The translations under genes and the position numbers were made by a program. From contig CAVPGR010000002.1 of assembly GCA_963704035.1 (NCBI GenBank), positions 930,001-994,000 of the forward strand: 64,000 nucleotides of DNA, in the 5' to 3' direction. Of this stretch, positions 28,210 through 37,419 are shown piece by piece (the stretch's first letter is position 1; every line of letters starts with the position of its first letter). The notes below the pieces were generated by a model that ran no database searches, was not told the origin of the DNA, and worked only from the letters and a program-made list of their open reading frames with translations. Source of the DNA: JAOSJL01 sp963704035. GTDB lineage: Bacteria; Actinomycetota; Acidimicrobiia; IMCC26256; JAOSJL01.

Positions 28210-28944
28210 TCACGAACCTCGCAGAGCGCGGGCGGTTTCGGTGCTCACGGCGGCCGCTGCCGCGTCGGGATCGGAGGCAGCCGTGACGGTCCGTCCGATG
28301 ACCAGGAGGTCAGATCCAGCAGCCAGCGCCGACGCCGGATCGGAGACGCGCGCCTGGTCGTCGACCGCGGATCCCGCCAGTCGGATTCCCGGTGTCACGA
28401 TCGTCGTCGCGGGAATCCGTGAGCGCACCGTCGCTACTTCGTGGACCGAGCACACGACTCCGTCACAGGTCTGCGCGGCCACCTCGAGTCGCTCGTCGAA
28501 TGACGACGTGTCGGCGTCGCTCGTGAGCACGGTGACCCCCAGAACGGCAGGTGCGTGCACTCCTCTCGCCGATCCCCTCGTCGATCCCCTCGTCGATGAG
28601 GCGCTGCGAACTCCGTCGGCGGCAGCCTCGCACATGGCGACTCCGCCTGAGGTGTGGACCGTGAGATAGGCGATCGGAAGTCCACCGAGCACCGTCGCCG
28701 CCTTTCCCACGGTGGTGGGGATGTCGTGGAGCTTGAGGTCGAGGAACACCGACACCCCCATGTCGGCGATCGCCTCGACCACCGCCGGTCCGCCGGCCGC
28801 CCACAGCTCGAGGCCGATCTTCGCCACGCCGAAACGGTCCCGGTGCCGACGGACCAGCTCCCGGGCCCGGAGGGGCTCGCCCACGTCCAGAGCGAGCGCC
28901 AGATGGGCTCTTGCTGCCGATTCCGGCGCTCCCGCCGTCGTCAC
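28210..28944 (-). CDS. pyrF: Orotidine 5'-phosphate decarboxylase
   Basis: Last step of UMP synthesis. TIM barrel with LALALDVGEP, the catalytic DLKLHDIPTTVGKAA motif (Asp-x-Lys-x-x-Asp) and VTPGIRLAG near the C-terminus. The GTG at 28944 overlaps the pyrD stop (GTGA). A 12-bp tandem repeat at 28571-28594 encodes STRGSTRGSARG, an insert after the DGVRSAS segment. Length 244. Confidence 0.94.
   Translation of the reverse strand: MTTAGAPESAARAHLALALDVGEPLRARELVRRHRDRFGVAKIGLELWAAGGPAVVEAIADMGVSVFLDLKLHDIPTTVGKAATVLGGLPIAYLTVHTSGGVAMCEAAADGVRSASSTRGSTRGSARGVHAPAVLGVTVLTSDADTSSFDERLEVAAQTCDGVVCSVHEVATVRSRIPATTIVTPGIRLAGSAVDDQARVSDPASALAAGSDLLVIGRTVTAASDPDAAAAAVSTETARALRGS
28571..28594. repeat. 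12-bp tandem repeat inside pyrF
   Basis: Two identical copies of gatcccctcgtc plus a partial third, read in pyrF as Ser-Thr-Arg-Gly repeats. Confidence 0.8.
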
Positions 28945-29927
28945 ACGGGTTCCTCCAGAGCGCCCACCAGATCGCTGACCCTCGGGATGCCCTGGATCGC
29001 GCACCACTCGTCCAGTTCGTCCCGTACGTGCACCGTGGCACGGGGGTCCTCGAACGTCGCGGTGCCGACACCCACGGCAGTGGCCCCCGCCAGCAGGATC
29101 TCGACGGCATCCTCTCCCGAGGCGACTCCCCCCGTACCGATGATCGGCACGCTCGGCAGAGCGCGCGACACCAGCCGCACACACCGCAAGGCGACCGGAC
29201 GAATCGCTCGACCCGACAGGCCTCCGGTCCCCGCTCCGAGCTTGGGCCGGCGGGTGCGTGCGTCGATCGCCATGGCCGACACGGTGTTGATCGCGGTGAG
29301 CCCCGCTGCGCCCGCGTCGACGGCGCGCTCGGCAACGGCGACGATTTCGCTCGTGTTCGGCGAGAGCTTGGCAAATACGGGGAGATCACCGACCTGCGCC
29401 ACGACCGTCTCGACGACCGCCGCAGTCGCCGCCGGATCGTGGGCGAACATCTGCGAGTCGGCGTGAAGATTCGGACAACTCACGTTTACCTCGAGGGCCA
29501 CGAGATCGGACCTCACCCACGCGAGGCGAGCCGCAGCCTTGCCGTAGTCCTCCACGGTGTGGCCCCACACGGAGGCGATGACGCGGGCGCCGCGATCCCT
29601 GAGCGCCGGAAGGCCACTCGAACACCATTCGTCGACGCCCGGGTTCTGGAGGCCGACGGAGTTGATCATCCCGCCGACGGTCGGAGCCACGCGCAGAGGT
29701 GGATTCCCCGCCCAGGGTTCGACCGAGAGGGACTTGACCGTGATCGCCCCGAGGTCGGCCGGATCGACGACGTCCGCCAGCTCGTCGGACTGGCCAAAGG
29801 TACCGGAGGCCGCGATCACGGGATTGGGTAGGACGAGTTCGCCCAGATGCGTCGTCAGATCCGTGGACCCGATGCGCCGTCGGCCGCGAGGCTTCAACCG
29901 AGCGAGTACACCGAACTTGTCGAGCAC
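28941..29927 (-). CDS. pyrD: Dihydroorotate dehydrogenase, class 1B-like
   Basis: Oxidises dihydroorotate to orotate with FMN. LVLPNPVIAASGTFG, NSVGLQNPGVDEW and VNVSCPNLH (catalytic cysteine, the class 1 base) resemble the class 1B catalytic subunit, which normally pairs with an FeS/FAD electron-transfer subunit PyrK. No pyrK lies next to it: carB ends four bases before the GTG start at 29927, and pyrF follows with an overlap. So PyrK is elsewhere, or another electron acceptor serves. Length 328. It is unlike the membrane-bound class 2 enzyme of mycobacteria. Confidence 0.9.
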   Translation of the reverse strand: MLDKFGVLARLKPRGRRRIGSTDLTTHLGELVLPNPVIAASGTFGQSDELADVVDPADLGAITVKSLSVEPWAGNPPLRVAPTVGGMINSVGLQNPGVDEWCSSGLPALRDRGARVIASVWGHTVEDYGKAAARLAWVRSDLVALEVNVSCPNLHADSQMFAHDPAATAAVVETVVAQVGDLPVFAKLSPNTSEIVAVAERAVDAGAAGLTAINTVSAMAIDARTRRPKLGAGTGGLSGRAIRPVALRCVRLVSRALPSVPIIGTGGVASGEDAVEILLAGATAVGVGTATFEDPRATVHVRDELDEWCAIQGIPRVSDLVGALEEPV

Positions 29928-29931
29928 GGTC

Positions 29932-32900
29932 TCAGACCTCGAGTCGCAGTTGCGGGTCGCGGTGGTACTCCTGTAGCGAACGCACCTGTGCCTCGGTGTC
30001 GACAGCTTCGGCCATTCCACCTGCGGCGGCCAGGGCCGCGGCGACAGTCGTGAGGCACGGCACACCGTGGGTGATGGCGGCGCGTCGGATGTGCGCACCG
30101 TCGGCGCGGGGTCCTCGACCACGGGGCGTGTTGATCACGAGGTCCACCTTCTCGAAAGAGATGAGCGTGACGGCATCGACACCACTGGTGTCCCCCACCT
30201 TGGCCACGACGGTCTCCACAGCGAGTCCCTCGGACTCGAGAGCGGCGGCGGTTCCTGCGGTGGCCACGAGACCGATGCCGAGGTCGGCGAGTCGCCGGGC
30301 GGCCACCATGCCCGTCGCCTTGTCGCGATCCGCCAACGACAGGAACGCCGTTCCCCGGGTCGGGAGAGCGCTTCCCGCTCCCGCCTGGCTCTTCGCGAAT
30401 GCAAGCCCGAAGGTCCGGTCGACACCCATGACCTCGCCGGTGGACCGCATCTCGGGCCCGAGAAGGGAATCGACGTCGGGGAAACGCGAGAAGGGAAGGA
30501 CAGCCTCTTTGACCGCCACGTGACCGCCGGGGGCCGGGTCGACGAGCAGACCCTCGCGGCGCAGATCGGCCAGTGAGGAACCGAGCATGACCCGGGCGGC
30601 AACCTTCGCGAGGGGAACGCCCGTGGCCTTGCTCACGAACGGGACCGTGCGCGACGCCCGCGGGTTGGCCTCGATGACCGACACCACCTTGTCTTTCACC
30701 GCGAACTGGACGTTGAGGAGTCCGCGCACTTCCAGCGCCGCGGCAAAGGCCCGAGTGTGGGCTTCGATCGCGTCGAGCACCGGCACGTCCAGGGTCGGAG
30801 GCGGCAGGGCACACGCGGAGTCGCCGGAATGGACACCGGCTTCTTCGATGTGCTCCATGATCCCGCCGATGAGCACCTCGCCGTTGACATCGCGCACCGC
30901 GTCGACGTCGACTTCGGTGGCATCTTCGAGGAAGCGATCGACCAGGACCGGACGGTCCGCCGAGAGGCCGCCCTCGCGACCGAGACTGCCCGAGACCGCC
31001 ATCTCGGCCATGGCTCGGCGCAGTCCATCCTCGTCCCACACGATCTCCATGGCCCGACCTCCGAGGACGTACGAGGGTCGGACGAGGACGGGATACCCGA
31101 TACCGGCGGCGATGCCGATCGCCTCGTCGACCGACGTGGCGGTTCCGCCGTCGGGCTGGGGAATCCGCAACTGGTGGCAGAGGGCGTTGAAGCGCTCGCG
31201 GTCCTCGGCGAGATCGATGGCATCGGGTGCCGTACCCAGGATGGGGACTCCGGCGTTCTCGAGGAGGTGCGCGAGCTTCAGCGGTGTCTGACCACCGAGC
31301 CCGACGACGACACCCACGAGATCCCCGTGAGACGCGAGCGCGTCGGTGACGTTCAGCACGTCCTCGGCCGTCAGCGGTTCGAAGAAGAGCCGGTCGCTCG
31401 TGTCGTAGTCGGTCGAGACCGTCTCGGGATTGCAGTTGACCATCACGGTTTCGAAGCCGGCATCGGACAGAGCGAACGCAGCGTGCACGCAGCAGTAGTC
31501 GAACTCGACACCCTGGCCGATCCTGTTGGGCCCACTCCCGAGGATCGCCACGATCGGTCTCTCGGCAGGTGCGACCTCGTCGATATCCTCGTATGTGCCG
31601 TAGTGGTACGGCGTGCGCGCGGCGAACTCGGCGGCGCAGGTGTCGACGGTCTTGAAGGTGGTGCGGACACCCCGTTCCAGACGCTGCTCGCGAATGGTTG
31701 CAGGATCGGAGTCCCACAGATATGCCAGCTGCGCGTCGGAGAACCCAAACCGCTTGGCCCGGCGCCAACCCCGCGTGTCGAGGTCGCCGCGTGACTCTTC
31801 GAGTCGACGGCGTTCACGGCTGATGTCGTCGATCTGGTGCAGGAACCACGGATCCACACCCGTGGCGGCCGCGAGACGTTCGACTCCGATTCCTCGACGG
31901 AGAACAGCTTCGAGATGGAAGATGCGCTCGGGGGTGGGCGTGGCGGCTGCGCGCACCAGTTCGTCGTCGTCGAGGTCGTCGTAGATCCGTTCGCCCGAAT
32001 CCGCGTTGCAGCCGTCCCGGCCGATCTCCAGCGAGCGGAGGCCCTTCTGGAGTGACTCGGGGAACGTGCGCCCGATCGCCATGACCTCCCCGACCGACTG
32101 CATGACCGTGCCCAGCACCGGCGTGGCCCCCGGAAGCTTCTCGAACGCCCAGCGCGGAATCTTCGTCACCACGTAGTCGATGGCCGGTTCGAACGAGGCC
32201 GGAGTCTCGCCGGTGATGTCGTTGACGACCTCGTCGAGGCGGTAGCCCACCGCCAGCCGCGCGGCGATCTTGGCGATCGGAAAACCGGTCGCCTTGCTCG
32301 CCAACGCACTCGAGCGCGAAACGCGCGGGTTCATCTCGATGACGACCTGCGTACCGTCGGCCGGGTTGACAGCGAACTGGATGTTCGAACCGCCCGTGTC
32401 GACACCGATGCGCCGAATGCAGGCGAATGCGGCGTCGCGCATTCTCTGGTACTCGACGTCGGTCAGTGTTTGGGCCGGAGCCACGGTGATCGATTCCCCC
32501 GTGTGAACCCCCATCGGATCAAGATTCTCGATCGAACACACGACCACCGCGTTGTCGGCGGCGTCTCGCATCACCTCGAGTTCGTACTCCTTCCAGCCGA
32601 GCACGGATCGCTCGATGAGGATCTCGCTGATGGGACTGGCGTCGAGCCCTCGGCCGGCGGCCTCTCGCAATGAGTCAGCGTCGTGCGCCATCCCCGTCCC
32701 GCCACCGCCGAGGATGAACGATGGACGGATGATCAGCGGGAACCCGACCTCCCGACCGACCTCGACCGCCTCGTCGACGGTGTACGCGAAACCCGACGGC
32801 GGTGTCGCGAGCCCGATCTCGGTCATGGCGGCCTTGAAGCGCTGACGGTTCTCGGCGGTGTGGATCGCCTCGACGTCGGCACCGATCATCTCCACCCCGT

Positions 32901-33231
32901 GCCGGTCGAGAACGCCTTCCTCGTGCAGAGCGATCGCCAGATTCAGCGCCGTTTGGCCTCCGATCGTCGGAAGCAGAGCGTCCGGCTGCTCTCGCTCGAT
33001 CACACGCGACACGGACGCCACGTCGAGGGGTTCGACGTAGGTTGCGTCGGCGAACTCGGGATCGGTCATGATCGTCGCGGGATTCGAGTTGACCAGAACG
33101 ACGCGGTACCCCTCCTGGCGCAGGACCTTGCAGGCCTGGGTCCCGGAGTAGTCGAACTCGCACGCCTGGCCGATCACGATCGGACCGCTCCCGAGAACGA
33201 GGATCGTGTGGAGATCGCTGCGGCGCGGCAC
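29932..33231 (-). CDS. carB: Carbamoyl-phosphate synthase large subunit
   Basis: Makes carbamoyl phosphate for pyrimidines and arginine. Two homologous halves are visible: ATP-grasp 1 (ILVLGSGPIVIGQACEFDY, NPATIMTDP, RPSFILGGGGTGMA) and ATP-grasp 2 (AILGSGPNRIGQGVEFDYCC, RPSYVLGGRAMEIV), then a C-terminal MGS-like allosteric domain ending LQEYHRDPQLRLEV. 1,099 residues is the usual size. The GTG start at 33231 follows the carA stop by one base; the frame is open further upstream but that is carA sequence. Confidence 0.97.
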   Translation of the reverse strand: MPRRSDLHTILVLGSGPIVIGQACEFDYSGTQACKVLRQEGYRVVLVNSNPATIMTDPEFADATYVEPLDVASVSRVIEREQPDALLPTIGGQTALNLAIALHEEGVLDRHGVEMIGADVEAIHTAENRQRFKAAMTEIGLATPPSGFAYTVDEAVEVGREVGFPLIIRPSFILGGGGTGMAHDADSLREAAGRGLDASPISEILIERSVLGWKEYELEVMRDAADNAVVVCSIENLDPMGVHTGESITVAPAQTLTDVEYQRMRDAAFACIRRIGVDTGGSNIQFAVNPADGTQVVIEMNPRVSRSSALASKATGFPIAKIAARLAVGYRLDEVVNDITGETPASFEPAIDYVVTKIPRWAFEKLPGATPVLGTVMQSVGEVMAIGRTFPESLQKGLRSLEIGRDGCNADSGERIYDDLDDDELVRAAATPTPERIFHLEAVLRRGIGVERLAAATGVDPWFLHQIDDISRERRRLEESRGDLDTRGWRRAKRFGFSDAQLAYLWDSDPATIREQRLERGVRTTFKTVDTCAAEFAARTPYHYGTYEDIDEVAPAERPIVAILGSGPNRIGQGVEFDYCCVHAAFALSDAGFETVMVNCNPETVSTDYDTSDRLFFEPLTAEDVLNVTDALASHGDLVGVVVGLGGQTPLKLAHLLENAGVPILGTAPDAIDLAEDRERFNALCHQLRIPQPDGGTATSVDEAIGIAAGIGYPVLVRPSYVLGGRAMEIVWDEDGLRRAMAEMAVSGSLGREGGLSADRPVLVDRFLEDATEVDVDAVRDVNGEVLIGGIMEHIEEAGVHSGDSACALPPPTLDVPVLDAIEAHTRAFAAALEVRGLLNVQFAVKDKVVSVIEANPRASRTVPFVSKATGVPLAKVAARVMLGSSLADLRREGLLVDPAPGGHVAVKEAVLPFSRFPDVDSLLGPEMRSTGEVMGVDRTFGLAFAKSQAGAGSALPTRGTAFLSLADRDKATGMVAARRLADLGIGLVATAGTAAALESEGLAVETVVAKVGDTSGVDAVTLISFEKVDLVINTPRGRGPRADGAHIRRAAITHGVPCLTTVAAALAAAGGMAEAVDTEAQVRSLQEYHRDPQLRLEV

Positions 33232-33232
33232 T

Positions 33233-34378
33233 CTACCGACCTCGTTCCATGAGCTCGGTGAAGCGCTCGAAATGGTGGCCGGCGTCGTGGGGGCCCGGTG
33301 CGGCCTCGGGGTGGTGCTGCACCGAGAACGCCCGCTCGGCGTCCACCGCGAGGCCTTCGAGAACTCCGTCGTTGAGGTTGACGTGGGTCGCCGAAACACC
33401 CGCGGGCAACGTGGACCGGTCGGTGGCGTAGTTGTGATTCTGACTCGTGATCTCGACACGCCCGCCGTCGACACCCTGCACCGGGTGATTGCCACCGTGG
33501 TGGCCGAACGGGAGCTTGTAGGTACGGGCGCCCAGCGCCAACGACAGGATCTGGTGGCCCAGGCAGATTCCGAACACAGGAACAGAGCCGATCAGGCAAG
33601 CCACGGTCGCGTCGGCTCCCCGGACGGCCGAGGGGTCGCCCGGGCCGTTCGAAAGGAAGACCCCGTCCGGCGAGCGGGCGAGAACGTCGTCGGCCGACGT
33701 GGAGGCCGGCAGCACCTCGACGAAGCAACCCGACGATGCCAGGTGGTCGAGGATCGTCCGCTTCACGCCGTAGTCGAGAGCGACGACGTGGAAGGGCGCA
33801 TCGGGGTCGCCGTGACGGTACGGCTCCGACGTGGTGACCCCGGCCACGAGATCGCGACCGGGCGTTCCCCCGTCGGCGATGGCCGCGGCCTGGAGCACAT
33901 CCACGTCGGCGGTGCCGAATGCGCCGGGAACGGCGCCGCGATCCCGCAGGTGGCGGGTGAGGCGTCGCGTGTCGACGCCGCTGATCGCCGGGATCCGCTG
34001 CTCCCGCAGAAGATCGCCGAGCGAGCCGGTCGCCTGCCAGTTCGAGGGGTGCGCGGCCAGGTCGCGTACCACCATCCCGCGACAGTGGCCACCCGCCGAC
34101 TGTGCGTCGGTGGGGTTCACGCCGTAGTTCCCGATCTGGGGATACGTGAACGTGATGATCTGGCCGGAATACGACGGGTCGGTCAGGATCTCCTGGTATC
34201 CGGCCAGGGCGGTGTTGAACACGACCTCCCCCACGGCGATCCCGCCGTCGTCCTCGTCGGGTAGGTATCCAACCGCCTCTCCCTCGAAGACCTCGCCGTC
34301 GGCCAGAACCAGCCGAGCGGGGATGGGATCACGCCGCTCGCTTCTCGTGCTCGGCGATGTGCCAGGAGCAGCGCTCAT
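33233..34378 (-). CDS. carA: Carbamoyl-phosphate synthase small subunit
   Basis: Glutaminase subunit that passes ammonia to CarB. The N-terminal domain (ARLVLADGEVFEGEAVGY, GYQEILTDPSYSGQII) and the C-terminal class I amidotransferase (PVFGICLGHQILSLALGA with the nucleophilic cysteine; QNHNYATDRSTLP; FSVQHHPEAAPGPHD with catalytic histidine) are complete in 381 residues. The ATG overlaps the true pyrC stop (ATGA). Confidence 0.97.
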   Translation of the reverse strand: MSAAPGTSPSTRSERRDPIPARLVLADGEVFEGEAVGYLPDEDDGGIAVGEVVFNTALAGYQEILTDPSYSGQIITFTYPQIGNYGVNPTDAQSAGGHCRGMVVRDLAAHPSNWQATGSLGDLLREQRIPAISGVDTRRLTRHLRDRGAVPGAFGTADVDVLQAAAIADGGTPGRDLVAGVTTSEPYRHGDPDAPFHVVALDYGVKRTILDHLASSGCFVEVLPASTSADDVLARSPDGVFLSNGPGDPSAVRGADATVACLIGSVPVFGICLGHQILSLALGARTYKLPFGHHGGNHPVQGVDGGRVEITSQNHNYATDRSTLPAGVSATHVNLNDGVLEGLAVDAERAFSVQHHPEAAPGPHDAGHHFERFTELMERGR

Positions 34379-35704
34379 CGCTGTGCCACCCCGTCGATCA
34401 CGACCGGCTCACCGCCGAGAACGGTGTGACGGACCCGGCCCAAGAGCGTTCGGCCGACGAATGGCGTGTTGCGGGAACGGCTCGCCGAGCGCGTCGGGAT
34501 CGACCTCCCAGGTCGCTGTGGGGTCGAACACGCAGAGGTTCGCGGGAGAGGCCGGGCCGATGACCGCCCCGTGTTCCTCCAGGCCGGCGATCGCCGCGGG
34601 CTGCCAGGAGAGCAGCGCCAATGCCTGCTCGAGCGACAGGTGCCCGGGCTCGACGAGTTGGGTGATCGTGAGAGCGAGAGCCGTTTGGAGACCGAGCATG
34701 CCCGGAGGAGCCTCCTCGAAGGGCTGATCCTTGGCTTCGGCAGGATGGGGAGCGTGGTCGGTGGCGATCGCGTCGATGGTTCCGTCGATGAGCCCCTCGA
34801 TCAGCGCGCTGATGTCTTCGGCCGTTCGCAACGGCGGGTGGACCTTGAACAGCGGATCGAACGTGGCGCACTCGGCGTCGGTGAGCGTGAAGTGGTGAGG
34901 AGCGACCTCGGCGGTCACCGCCACTCCCGTCGCCTTGGCCTCGCGGATCAGCTTCACGGCCGAGGCCGTGGAGCAGTGCAGAACATGGAGGCGGGCGCCG
35001 GTGAGACGTGCCAACTCGATGTCGCGGGCGACGATGACCGACTCGGCCGCCGCCGGCCGTCCCGGGATCCCCAGACGACTCGACCAGTCGCCCTCGTGCA
35101 TGTGGCCGCCGCGGGCGAGTGCCGGGTCTTCGGCGTGCTGAGCGATCACGGCACCCGGCAGCGCAGTGGTGTACGCCATGGCGTTGCGCATCACTCCGGC
35201 GTCGGCGACGCAGCTCCCGTCGTCGGTGAAGATGCGCACTCCGAGGTCGTGGAGCTCTCCCATCGGCGACAGCTCTCGCCCTGCGCGCTCCTTCGTGATC
35301 GTCGCCGACGACGCCACGTCGCAGATGCTGCGGGCACCGCGTGCGAGCACCGAACCCACGACGGTCGCGTCGTCGAGCGCCGGTCGGGTGTTGGGCATCG
35401 CCACCACCGCCGTGAACCCGCCGAGTGCCGCGGCGCGAGCACCCGTCTCGATCGTCTCGGCCAGTTCGTCGCCTGGTTCACGCAAGTGGGTGTGCAGGTC
35501 GACCAGGCCCGGAGAGACCACACACCCGCCGGCGTCGAGCACGAGCTCGTCGGCGATGTCGAGATCGGAACCGATCTCGACGACCTCGCCGTCGGTGATG
35601 CGCACGTCGCCGCGCCGCGTTCCGGTGCTGTCGACGACCTCGCCCCCGGCGATGAACAGTCCCCGCGAGGTGCGGGCCGGATGAGCGGAACGCGTGTCAG
35701 ACAG
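34375..35704 (-). CDS. pyrC: Dihydroorotase, frameshifted near 3' end
   Basis: Closes carbamoyl aspartate to dihydroorotate. Zinc amidohydrolase: SPGLVDLHTHLREPGDE (HxH), PGAVIAQHAEDPAL, LHVLHCSTASAV and IATDHAPHPAEAK (metal Asp). After TATWEVDPDAL one extra base at about 34483-34487 breaks the frame; the corrected end reads SRNTPFVGRTLLGRVRHTVL and stops at 34375, overlapping carA. Uncorrected, it ends at 34409. The start is unclear: conserved LFIAGGEVVDSTGTRRGDV has no normal start upstream in frame; a CTG at 35704 gives MSDTRSAHPARTS. Alternatively an ATG at the pyrB stop would fit if a second indel were present. Confidence 0.88.
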
Positions 35705-35713
35705 ACAACCGCG

Positions 35714-36637
35714 TCAGACATCAGTGCCGCCCGATGCGAGCATCCGGTAGAGAACGGCCATCCGGACCGCCACGCCGTTGCCCACCTGCTCGGTGATCGT
35801 CGATCGCGCACCGTCGGCGACCTCGGCATCGATCTCGACACCGCGGTTCATCGGACCCGGATGCATCACGAGCGCATCGGGGCCCAGCCGCCGCGCACGG
35901 TCGGCGGTCATCCCGTACCGCAGGGAGTACTCACGCAGGCTCGGAAAGAGGGCCTCGCTCTGACGTTCCCGCTGGAGGCGTAGCAGCATCACGACGTCGA
36001 CGTCGGAGAGCACCGCATCGAGATCGTGGGCCACCTCCACGGGCCAGCCGCGGAGCGACGACGGGAGCAGAGTCGGCGGTGCCACGAGCGTGATCTGTGC
36101 GCCGAGAAGCTGCAGGGCCTTGACATCGCTGCGCGCCACGCGTGAGTTGGCGACGTCGCCGACGATGGCCACCCGAAGACCCTCGAGGGACGGACCCAGC
36201 CGTCGCCGGAGCGTGTAGCAGTCGAGGAGCGCCTGGGTGGGGTGCTCATGGCGCCCGTCTCCCGCGTTCACGACGCCGGCATCGATCCAACCCGCCACGC
36301 GCTGCGGCGCGCCCGCGGATGCATGGCGCACGACAACAGCGTCGATCCCCATGGCCTCGATCGTGCGAACCGTGTCACGCAGGCTCTCGCCTTTGGCGGC
36401 CGACGAGCCCGATACGCCGAACGTCATCGTGTCGGCCGAGAGGCGCTTGGCGGCCGTCTCGAAACTGATCCGGGTCCGGGTGGAATCCTCGTAGAACAGG
36501 GAGACCACCGTGCGCCCCCGGAGTGCCGGAACCTTCGCGATCTCGCGGCCCGACACCTCCAGGAAGGAGTCGGTGAGCTCCATCAACTCCTCGACGTCGG
36601 AGCGTTCGAGATCGTCGATGGCCAGAAGGTGCCTCAC
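35714..36637 (-). CDS. pyrB: Aspartate carbamoyltransferase catalytic subunit
   Basis: First committed step of pyrimidine synthesis. FYEDSTRTRISFETAAKRL (carbamoyl-phosphate loop), AKGESLRDTVRT, HEHPTQALLDCYTLRR and VMHPGPMNRGVEI (aspartate-binding) are all present in 307 residues. The GTG start at 36637 overlaps the pyrR stop (GTGA). No regulatory pyrI gene is adjacent, as expected for this group. Confidence 0.96.
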   Translation of the reverse strand: MRHLLAIDDLERSDVEELMELTDSFLEVSGREIAKVPALRGRTVVSLFYEDSTRTRISFETAAKRLSADTMTFGVSGSSAAKGESLRDTVRTIEAMGIDAVVVRHASAGAPQRVAGWIDAGVVNAGDGRHEHPTQALLDCYTLRRRLGPSLEGLRVAIVGDVANSRVARSDVKALQLLGAQITLVAPPTLLPSSLRGWPVEVAHDLDAVLSDVDVVMLLRLQRERQSEALFPSLREYSLRYGMTADRARRLGPDALVMHPGPMNRGVEIDAEVADGARSTITEQVGNGVAVRMAVLYRMLASGGTDV

Positions 36638-37351
36638 GACGGACGGCTTCCCGGCGACCCGCCCTCCGAAGACCTGCCTTCTGAAGACCTGCCTTCTGAA
36701 GACCTGTCTTCTGAAGACCTGTCCCTTACGGAACGTCCCGACTCCTCGACCGGTCCCCAGATCTCGACGACGTCGTCGCTGTCGTCGGTTTCGTGGAGTC
36801 GGACCCGCACGTCCTCGGCGGTTCTCGTCGGCAGGTTCTTGCCGACGTAGTCGGCGCGCACGGGAAGCTCGCGGTGACCGCGGTCGATGAGAACGGCAAG
36901 CTGCACAGCCCGCGGCCGGCCGAGCTCGGTGAGAGCGTCCAGCGCGGCGCGCACGGTACGACCCGTGAAGAGGACGTCGTCGACCAGTACCACGGTGCGG
37001 TCGGCGACGTCGACCGGAACCTCGGTGGGTCCGACCGGTTGCACGGAACGCAACGCGATGTCGTCGCGGTAGAAGCTCGACGTCGAGTGCACCGACCGGA
37101 ACATCGGCGTCCTCGAAAGTGCCGATCGACGCGGCCAAGCGTCGGGCGATGGCAACGCCGCGGGTGTAGAGACCCACGAGCACGACGTTGTCGGCACCGT
37201 GATTTCGCTCCACAATCTCGTGGGCGATACGTGTGTGCGCACGACGCAGGTCGTCGGCGTCGAAGACCCTGGTGTGGAACACGGCGTCGTCGGAAGCTGG
37301 TCTGTCGACTGGTCTGTCGACTGGTCCGTCGACTGGTCCGGGCGCGCTCAC
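36634..37351 (-). CDS. pyrR: PyrR regulator / uracil phosphoribosyltransferase, frameshifted
   Basis: RNA-binding attenuation or translation repressor of pyr genes, UMP-dependent. The N-terminal half (FDADDLRRAHTRIAHEIVE, VLVGLYTRGVAIARRLA) and the C-terminal half (TVVLVDDVLFTGRTVRAAL, the PRPP loop; LAVLIDRGHRELPVRADYVG) are in different frames. One extra base at about 37071-37087 within DVxFYRDD breaks the gene. Two tandem repeats are also present: a 12-bp unit at the N-terminus (GPVDRPVD) and a 15-bp unit at the C-terminus (RSSEG). The GTG start has GGAAGGAA five bases upstream. A PyrR-binding loop lies in the leader, so the gene's product would control its own operon. Confidence 0.88.
36663..36722. 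repeat. Four 15-bp tandem repeats at the 3' end of pyrR
   Basis: Four units of cttctgaagacctgc type (plus strand), read in pyrR as RSSE(D/G) in a C-terminal tail after the conserved domain. Confidence 0.93.
37297..37342. repeat. 12-bp tandem repeats at the 5' end of pyrR
   Basis: Three full copies of ctggtctgtcga type and a partial fourth, translated as Gly/Arg-Pro-Val-Asp just after the pyrR start. Confidence 0.9.
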
Positions 37352-37367
37352 GCGGCTTCCTTCCGTC

Positions 37368-37385
37368 GGGGCCTCACGGGACCCC
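37368..37385 (-). promoter_or_regulatory. PyrR-binding loop in the pyr operon leader
   Basis: The minus strand reads GGGGTCCCGTGAGGCCCC: a four-pair stem closing a loop that fits the PyrR consensus (ARUCCNGNGAGGYU) except for the outer A and U. It lies three bases before the GGAAGGAA Shine-Dalgarno of pyrR, suited to control of translation as described for mycobacteria. A possible -10, TATTCT, lies upstream at 37403-37408. Confidence 0.75.
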
Positions 37386-37419
37386 CTTCACGGTCGCCAA
37401 CGAGAATAGCAGGAGCGCG

